A DNA stretch of 7,409 nt from Alphaproteobacteria bacterium MarineAlpha3_Bin4 (GTDB lineage Bacteria > Pseudomonadota > Alphaproteobacteria > Rhodospirillales > Casp-alpha2). The position numbers and the translations under genes were made by a program. The stretch spans positions 1 through 7,409 of the forward strand of contig PTLJ01000072.1 of the NCBI GenBank assembly GCA_002938045.1. Direction: 5' to 3'. Positions 1-4,666 of this stretch are shown here, in pieces. Each line of letters begins with the position of its first letter. Position 1 is the stretch's first letter. The notes under the pieces are model-generated. The model had not been told where the DNA came from, made no database searches, and saw only the letters and a program-made list of their open reading frames with translations.

Positions 1-13
1 TAATTAAAAATAA

Positions 14-42
14 TTGACGAACCACCCTTTTCCGGGTATTTT
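14..42 (+). promoter_or_regulatory. Candidate sigma-70 promoter of the betI operon
   Basis: A TTGACG hexamer (14-19) is followed after exactly 17 bases by TATTTT (37-42). This is five of six matches to the -35 consensus and four of six to the -10 consensus. It lies in an AT-rich stretch that starts with a repeated TAATT (1-5 and 11-15), which could act as an UP-like element. The predicted transcription start near position 49 would give a leader of about 45 bases before betI. No other promoter-like pair this good was seen in the window. The call rests on pattern only. Confidence 0.5.
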
Positions 43-43
43 G

Positions 44-81
44 TTGATTCTAACGGTTTGATTTTTTAAGCCCGTTGTTAG
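44..81. promoter_or_regulatory. Possible BetI operator region between promoter and betI
   Basis: Two copies of TTGATT occur in the same orientation at 44-49 and 58-63. An inverted repeat, AACGG (52-56) and CCGTT (72-76), spans the same area, and its arms extend imperfectly to CTAACGG / CCGTTGTTAG. BetI proteins repress their own operons by binding next to the promoter, and known bet operators contain TTGA-type half sites, so this is the natural place for an operator. The sites here do not form a clean palindrome, so the exact binding site is a guess. Confidence 0.3.
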
Positions 82-86
82 AAGGA
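81..86 (+). promoter_or_regulatory. Ribosome binding site of betI
   Basis: GAAGGA lies 7 bases before the ATG at 94. It fixes this ATG as the start rather than the earlier in-window ATG at 75 in another frame, and it agrees with the conserved BetI N-terminus (MPKLGM). Confidence 0.75.
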
Positions 87-93
87 ATAAAAG

Positions 94-735
94 ATGCCGA
101 AATTGGGAATGAAGCCGATCCGCCGGCGTCAACTGATCGACGCCACTATCGCTGTGATCGGCAATGTTGGGTTCAGCGATGCCACCGTTTCCAGGATCGC
201 CAAGCGGGCCGGCGTTTCACCGGGCATCGTCCATCATTACTTCGAAGACAAGCATGCGCTACTCGAGGCCGCCATGCGCGATCTCCTGGAGCAACTGCGG
301 ACTGCCGTTGCCGGACGGTTGGCGCTGGCGGAGACCCCGGTGCAGCGTGCCGAAGCAGTGATCGACGGTAACTTTTCTGCTGAGCAGTTTAGCCGCGAAG
401 CAATCACTGCCTGGCTCGCCTTCTGGGCCCATGCGCCGCACGATCCGGCTTTGATGAAACTCCGCCGTATCAACCTGGCCCGCGCCCACTCCAACCTTGT
501 CAGTGCCCTCAAGTGGGTAATGCCAAGGGCCTCGGTAGACGACGCTGTCGACGGGCTGGTGGCGCTGATAGATGGGTTATGGCTGCGGGCTGCCCTGTCG
601 GGCGGACGACCCGACCGTGAGGCTCTGCGCACGATCGCACGCGACTATCTGGACCGGCTGATCGGTGACACGCCGGACCCCCCGTCATTGATCAAGGGTA
701 CGACCCGAACTGGGGGCTTTGCGTGGGAGCGCTAG
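94..735 (+). CDS. betI: BetI, TetR-family choline-responsive transcriptional repressor
   Basis: Cytoplasmic DNA-binding repressor that in the known systems shuts off choline-to-betaine genes until choline is present. The 213-residue protein opens with MPKLGM and an RRRQLIDAT motif, the hallmark start of BetI. A TetR helix-turn-helix covers residues about 29-57 (IAKRAGVS, then GIVHHYFEDK). The ligand-binding half carries the AWLAFWA motif (W107, W111) and a conserved LIDGLWLRAALSG stretch around residues 158-170, both typical of BetI rather than TetR proteins in general. E. coli BetI is about 195 residues, so this one has a tail of some 18 residues, and the end of that tail is encoded in the bases shared with betA. 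A good RBS and candidate promoter lie upstream. The first place in the operon and the overlap with betA suggest autoregulation and translational coupling. Confidence 0.95.
   Translation: MPKLGMKPIRRRQLIDATIAVIGNVGFSDATVSRIAKRAGVSPGIVHHYFEDKHALLEAAMRDLLEQLRTAVAGRLALAETPVQRAEAVIDGNFSAEQFSREAITAWLAFWAHAPHDPALMKLRRINLARAHSNLVSALKWVMPRASVDDAVDGLVALIDGLWLRAALSGGRPDREALRTIARDYLDRLIGDTPDPPSLIKGTTRTGGFAWER
712..725 (+). promoter_or_regulatory. RBS and GTG start of betA inside betI
   Basis: A run of five G (712-716) sits 6 bases before the GTG at 723. The next in-frame Met is about 48 residues further on, past the FAD-binding Rossmann motif, so it cannot be the start. E. coli BetA begins two residues before its FDY motif and this GTG is six residues before it, so the GTG is the best start. 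The weak start inside betI implies translation coupled to betI. Confidence 0.6.
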
Positions 736-2417
736 GAAACTTCGATTATATCGTCGTTGGCGCCGGCTCGGCCGGTTGCGTGCTCGCCAACCGCCTCAGC
801 GAGGAGACAGAAAACCGCATACTTTTGATTGAGGCCGGCGGTTCAGACCGCTCGATATTCATCCAGATGCCGACGGCGTTTTCGATCCCGATGAATATGA
901 AACGTTACAACTGGGGCTTCGAGACAGAACCGGAGCCATTCATGGACGGTCGCCACATGAACTGTCCGCGCGGCAAGGCCCTGGGTGGCTCATCATCGAT
1001 CAACGGCATGGTCTACGTGCGCGGCCACGCCTGCGACTTCAACGAATGGGAAGAAGCCGGCGCGCGGGGCTGGGGCTACAGACATTGTTTGCCCTACTTC
1101 CGCCGCGCCGAAGCCTGGAAGGGTGGCGCAGACAAATACCGGGGCGACGACGGCCCGCTCACTGTCAATAACGGCAACGAGATGCGGAACCCGCTCTATC
1201 GCGCCTTTCTCTTAGCCGGCGCGGAGGCCGGCTACATGGAGACCGCCGACTACAACGGCTACCAACAAGAAGGGTTTGGGCCGCTGCACATGACGGTCCG
1301 CGAAGGGGTTCGAGCCTCGACTTCGAACGTTTACCTGAAGCCCGTCCGCGGGCGGCCCAACCTTCAGGTCGTCACCCATGCGTTGAGTGAGCGCGTCGTC
1401 ATGGACGGGCGTCGCGCCGTCGGCGTCGCCTACCAACGTGGTGGTGAGAGTCACGTCGCCCATGCGAGGTGCGAGGTGATCCTAGCGGCAGGTTCCATCG
1501 GCTCGCCGACGATCCTGCAGCTTTCTGGCATCGGCCCCGGCGACGTGCTGCGAGCAGCGGGGGTCGGTGTGGTGCACGACCTGCCGGGCGTCGGCACCAA
1601 CCTACAAGATCATCTGGAGGTCTATTTCCAATTCCACTGCGCGCAATCGATCACGCTGAACGGCAAACTCAATCCCTTTAACAAATTCCTGATCGGCGCC
1701 CGCTGGTTCTTCTTCAAAGACGGCCTCGGTGCCACAAACCATTTCGAATCGGGCGCCTTCATTCGCTCGGCGGCGGGCGTCAAGTGGCCAGATATCCAAT
1801 ACCACTTCCTGCCTGCCGCCATGCGCTATGATGGTCGCGCCGCCTTTTCCGGCCACGGGTTTCAAGTCCACGTCGGACCCAACAAACCAAAAAGCCGGGG
1901 CCGGCTCTGGATTACCGGTCCTGATCCGGCCGCCAAACCGAAGGTATTGTTCAACTACCTCGAACACGAGGACGATCGCGCGGCTTTCCGCACCTGTATC
2001 CGGCTGACCCGCGAAATCATGGTCCAGCCGGCCATGGACCCTTTTTACGCCGGCGAGATTCAGCCAGGCGAGGACGTCATTTCGGACGACGCCATCGACG
2101 CCTGGATTCGTGCCAACGCTGAGAGCGCCTACCACCCTAGCTGCACCTGCCGCATGGGCGCGGCCGACGATCCGATGGCTACCATCGACCCCGACTGCCG
2201 CGTGATCGGCATCGAGGGCTTGAGGGTTGTCGATTCTTCCATCTTTCCGACCATCACCAACGGCAACCTCAACGGGCCCACAATCATGGTTGCTGAGAAG
2301 GCCGCTGACATAATCATGGGCAAGCAGCCGCTGGCGCCCTCTAACGCGACGGTTTGGATCGATCCAGAGTGGCAGACCCGGCAGCGGCCGGGCACACCGA
2401 TGCGCACACTTGGCTAA
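723..2417 (+). CDS. betA: BetA, choline dehydrogenase (GMC flavoprotein)
   Basis: FAD-dependent GMC oxidoreductase that oxidises choline to betaine aldehyde; E. coli BetA can also carry the aldehyde on to glycine betaine. Family members pass electrons to the respiratory chain at the membrane. The 564-residue length is usual. The N-terminal FAD fold has G13-x-G15-xx-G18 and the acidic E37. GMC signature 1 covers residues about 84-98 (GKALGGSSSING) and signature 2 covers 257-271 (GSIGSPTILQLSGIG). The active-site histidine is H471 (HPSCTCRMG) and the partner asparagine is N515 in NGNLNGPT. KRYNW, ETEPEPFM and NGYQQEGFGP match BetA proteins closely and separate it from other GMC alcohol dehydrogenases. 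It overlaps betI by 13 bases. No betB follows, so a second-step dehydrogenase must lie elsewhere or BetA does both steps. A related quaternary-amine alcohol as substrate cannot be excluded. Confidence 0.92.
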   Translation: MGALGNFDYIVVGAGSAGCVLANRLSEETENRILLIEAGGSDRSIFIQMPTAFSIPMNMKRYNWGFETEPEPFMDGRHMNCPRGKALGGSSSINGMVYVRGHACDFNEWEEAGARGWGYRHCLPYFRRAEAWKGGADKYRGDDGPLTVNNGNEMRNPLYRAFLLAGAEAGYMETADYNGYQQEGFGPLHMTVREGVRASTSNVYLKPVRGRPNLQVVTHALSERVVMDGRRAVGVAYQRGGESHVAHARCEVILAAGSIGSPTILQLSGIGPGDVLRAAGVGVVHDLPGVGTNLQDHLEVYFQFHCAQSITLNGKLNPFNKFLIGARWFFFKDGLGATNHFESGAFIRSAAGVKWPDIQYHFLPAAMRYDGRAAFSGHGFQVHVGPNKPKSRGRLWITGPDPAAKPKVLFNYLEHEDDRAAFRTCIRLTREIMVQPAMDPFYAGEIQPGEDVISDDAIDAWIRANAESAYHPSCTCRMGAADDPMATIDPDCRVIGIEGLRVVDSSIFPTITNGNLNGPTIMVAEKAADIIMGKQPLAPSNATVWIDPEWQTRQRPGTPMRTLG

Positions 2418-2449
2418 AAACCACCGCTTTTCCCTTGTTGCAGTGAGCG

Positions 2450-2462
2450 CCGTGAGTCACGG
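2450..2462. repeat. Short perfect palindrome between betA and the first flavoprotein gene
   Basis: CCGTGAGTCACGG has 6-base arms around a single G. The loop is too short for a good RNA hairpin without opening inner pairs, and no T-run follows, so it is not a terminator. It could be a protein-binding site or chance. It lies in the 82-base gap (2418-2499), where no ORF or promoter is convincing. Confidence 0.35.
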
Positions 2463-2487
2463 TATCCGGCGGTGAGGTGGGATAACT

Positions 2488-2491
2488 AGGA
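2488..2491 (+). promoter_or_regulatory. Ribosome binding site of the first flavoprotein gene
   Basis: AGGA lies 8 bases before the ATG at 2500. The protein then starts with the usual short lead into the first beta strand (LLQPYRL) of this family, so this start is well supported. Confidence 0.6.
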
Positions 2492-2499
2492 CGCCGCCG

Positions 2500-4545
2500 A
2501 TGAGCACTTCCGATCCACTGCTGCAACCCTATCGGCTCAAGCACCTGACGTTCAAAAATCGGATTATGAGCACCAGCCATGAGCCGGCCTATTCGGAATC
2601 CGGCCTGCCGACGGACCGCTACCGCTTATATCATGTCGAAAAGGCGCGCGGTGGTATCGCGCTGAACATGACCGCCGGCTCGGCTATCGTAGCAGAGGAC
2701 AGTCCCTCCGCCTTTGGCAATCTCCATGCCTACAAGGACGAAATCATTCCGCTCCTGAAACGTATTGCCGACGAGTGCCGCGAGTTTGGCGCGGCGACGA
2801 TGATCCAGATTACGCACTTGGGCCGGCGCACCAACTGGAACTACTCCGACTGGCTACCGGTACTGGCACCTTCGCTGGTGCGCGAACCGGCCCATCGCGC
2901 TTTTCCCAAGGAGGCCGAGGATTGGGACCTGGACCGCATCGTCAAGGCCTACGCTGATGCCACTCAGCGCATGCAGGCGGCTGATCTCGACGGTGTCGAG
3001 ATTGAGGCCTACGGACACCTCCTGGACGGCTTCTGGTCGCCGGCCACCAACCTGCGCAATGATGAATACGGCGGCAGCCTGGATAATCGGTTGCGTTTCA
3101 CGCACCGGATCTTAGACGCCATGCGCGAGGCAGTCGGACCCGATTTCATCATCGGTGTGCGCATGGTCGCCGACGAGGACTGGGACAAGGGCCTGAGCCG
3201 CGATGAGGGTGTCGAAATTGCGCGCCGCCTCGCCGCCAGCGGTAAGATCGATTTCCTTAACATCATCCGCGGCCACATAGAGACCGACGCGGCGCTATCC
3301 GAGGTCATCCCTATCTACGGCATGCGCTCGGCGCCGCACCTGGATTTCGCCGGCGAAGTGCGGGCAGAGACCAAGTTCCCGGTCTTCCACGCTGCCAAGA
3401 TTAGCGATGTGGCGACGGCGCGCCACGCCATCGCCGAGGGAAAGCTCGATATGGTTGGCATGACCCGCGCCCACATGGCCGACCCACACATCGCGAGGAA
3501 GGTGATGGAGGGTCACGAGGGGGAGATTCGTCCCTGCGTTGGCGCTACCTATTGCTTGGATCGCATCTACGAGGGCCACGAGGCGCTTTGCATTCACAAC
3601 CCGGCGACCGGGCGCGAGGCGACCATGCCGCACGAAATCGAGCGCGGAACGGGCTCGGCCAAGCGCGTCGTCGTCGTCGGCGCCGGCCCCGCCGGGCTGG
3701 AGGCAGCGCGGGTATCGGCGGCGCGCGGCCACGACGTGGTGGTGCTGGAGGCGGCGTCCAATGCCGGTGGCCAGGTGCGCCTGGCGGCGGACGAGGCCGG
3801 TCGCCGGCGCGACCTGATCGGCATTATTGATTGGCGTCTCGAACGCTGCGGTGACCTGGGCGTTGGGATGCGATTCAACTTCTATGCGGAGGCCGCCGAC
3901 GTCGTTGCCGAAAGTCCCGACATCGTCATCGTTGCAACCGGCGGCCTCCCCAATCCACCGCCGTTGGAAACCGGCCACGAGTTGGTCGTCAGTTCATGGG
4001 ACATCCTAGCCAGTAACACCAAGCCTGGCGCCGATGTGTTGCTTTACGACGACAACGGAGCCCACCCGGGCCTGCAGGCAGCGGAGATGATCGCTGAGGC
4101 CGGAGCAGCACTGGAGCTGGTCACGCCTGAGCGCTTCTTTGCACCCGAGATCGGCGGCCTCAATCACGTACCCTACGCGCGCTGCTTCCTGGACTGCGGC
4201 GTGCGCATCACCATCAATACGCGGCTGCTCTCGGTCCGGCGCGATGGCAACAAGCTGGTGGCGACGTTGGGCAGCGATTATTCCGACACCGTCCATGAGC
4301 GCCGGGTTGACCAGATTGTCGTCGAACACGGCACCAAGCCAATGGACGAGCTCTATTTCGCCCTCAAGGAGGATTCGATCAACCGCGGCGAGATCGACTA
4401 CAAGGCGCTGATCTCTGGCCAGCCGCAGGAGGTGGTCGCTAATTCGGAAGGCGCGTTCCGCCTCTATCGTGCTGGCGACGCTGTCTCCAGCCGCAACGTG
4501 CATGCGGCGATCTACGATTCGCTGAGGCTATGCAAGGACTTTTAG
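2500..4545 (+). CDS. DgcA/StcD-like NADH:flavin oxidoreductase, probable N-demethylating dehydrogenase
   Basis: A 681-residue two-part flavoprotein. Residues about 1-370 form an Old Yellow Enzyme-type FMN barrel (TFKNRI near residue 20, FWSP and NDEYGGSLDNR at 178-196). Residues about 385-681 form a FAD/NAD-type domain (G394-x-G396-xx-G399, acidic E417, a second nucleotide fold from about 513, and a terminal GD motif). The layout is that of trimethylamine dehydrogenase, dimethylglycine dehydrogenase DgcA and N-methylproline demethylase. The C-terminus HAAIYDSLRLCKDF strongly recalls DgcA. Such enzymes oxidise an N-methyl group, releasing formaldehyde. The residue matching Cys30 of trimethylamine dehydrogenase is Glu, so FMN is probably not cysteinyl-linked, and the aromatic bowl for trimethylamine is absent. 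The cluster motif has C346, C352 and C364 but Ala349 at the second position. The place after betA favours a betaine-derived substrate such as dimethylglycine; this is inference. Family is secure, substrate is not. Confidence 0.82.
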   Translation: MSTSDPLLQPYRLKHLTFKNRIMSTSHEPAYSESGLPTDRYRLYHVEKARGGIALNMTAGSAIVAEDSPSAFGNLHAYKDEIIPLLKRIADECREFGAATMIQITHLGRRTNWNYSDWLPVLAPSLVREPAHRAFPKEAEDWDLDRIVKAYADATQRMQAADLDGVEIEAYGHLLDGFWSPATNLRNDEYGGSLDNRLRFTHRILDAMREAVGPDFIIGVRMVADEDWDKGLSRDEGVEIARRLAASGKIDFLNIIRGHIETDAALSEVIPIYGMRSAPHLDFAGEVRAETKFPVFHAAKISDVATARHAIAEGKLDMVGMTRAHMADPHIARKVMEGHEGEIRPCVGATYCLDRIYEGHEALCIHNPATGREATMPHEIERGTGSAKRVVVVGAGPAGLEAARVSAARGHDVVVLEAASNAGGQVRLAADEAGRRRDLIGIIDWRLERCGDLGVGMRFNFYAEAADVVAESPDIVIVATGGLPNPPPLETGHELVVSSWDILASNTKPGADVLLYDDNGAHPGLQAAEMIAEAGAALELVTPERFFAPEIGGLNHVPYARCFLDCGVRITINTRLLSVRRDGNKLVATLGSDYSDTVHERRVDQIVVEHGTKPMDELYFALKEDSINRGEIDYKALISGQPQEVVANSEGAFRLYRAGDAVSSRNVHAAIYDSLRLCKDF

Positions 4546-4664
4546 AGCGACCGGTCGGGAGCCTGGAACAGGCGCTCGATGTCGGCCGCGGCGTTATAAA
4601 GGAGTGGGTTGACGCGCAGCGCGTCGCCACACAGGCCGGAACTCGAATTACTGAGGGGTGCTAG
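4530..4664 (+). CDS. Possible 44-residue small protein between the two flavoprotein genes
   Basis: An uninterrupted reading frame starts at an ATG inside the last codons of the preceding gene, fills the whole intercistronic gap and stops (TAG) 2 bases before the ATG of the next gene. The peptide begins MQGLLERPVGSLEQALDVG and then has a charged, helix-like stretch (VIKEWVDAQRVA). G/C content by codon position is roughly 77, 49 and 63 percent, with the second position lowest as in real genes here, but the sample is tiny. The only Shine-Dalgarno-like bases (GAGG, 4524-4527) are just 2 bases before the ATG, which is too close. I recognise no family. It may be a small protein, a leader peptide coupling the two genes, or chance. 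Confidence 0.3.
   Translation: MQGLLERPVGSLEQALDVGRGVIKEWVDAQRVATQAGTRITEGC
4611..4625 (+). repeat. GC-rich hairpin upstream of the second flavoprotein gene
   Basis: GACGCGCAGCGCGTC is a perfect palindrome with 7-base arms around one A. In RNA it can form six pairs with a CAG loop. No T-run follows, so it is not an intrinsic terminator. It lies about 41 bases before the next start codon and inside the possible small ORF. Two more symmetric sites lie just upstream: CGACCGGTCG (4548-4557) and GCCTG-GAA-CAGGC (4561-4573). A role in mRNA processing or differential expression is possible but unproven. Confidence 0.4.
4653..4658 (+). promoter_or_regulatory. Ribosome binding site that selects the ATG at 4667
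   Basis: GAGGGG ends 8 bases before the ATG at 4667. The in-frame GTG at 4658 begins in this run and has no separate Shine-Dalgarno sequence at a proper distance, so the ATG at 4667 (protein start MSKMFPHI) is preferred. Confidence 0.65.
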
Positions 4665-4666
4665 TA

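Noticed and set aside
75..371. A 98-codon plus-strand frame overlapping the start of betI
   Set aside because: It is out of frame with betI, has no RBS and gives an Arg/Cys-rich product, whereas the betI frame has strong family identity from its first residue.
2133..2159. HPSCTCRMG in BetA, with Cys where E. coli BetA has the Gly of its GTC motif
   Set aside because: The catalytic His is intact, and I recall Cys at this place in alphaproteobacterial BetA proteins, so it is probably ordinary variation.
3295..3978. A 227-codon minus-strand frame inside the first flavoprotein gene
   Set aside because: It mirrors the real gene's codons, has no recognisable motif and lies wholly within the FMN and FAD domains of a well-supported protein. 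The 1602-2135 minus frame inside betA is rejected for the same reason.
4609..4637. TTGACG before the second flavoprotein gene as a -35 box
   Set aside because: No acceptable -10 hexamer lies 16-18 bases downstream; the sequence there is GC-rich. TTGACG also overlaps the hairpin.
4658..4660. GTG as the start of the second flavoprotein gene
   Set aside because: It begins within the Shine-Dalgarno run itself; the ATG at 4667 has correct spacing to GAGGGG and loses only three residues.
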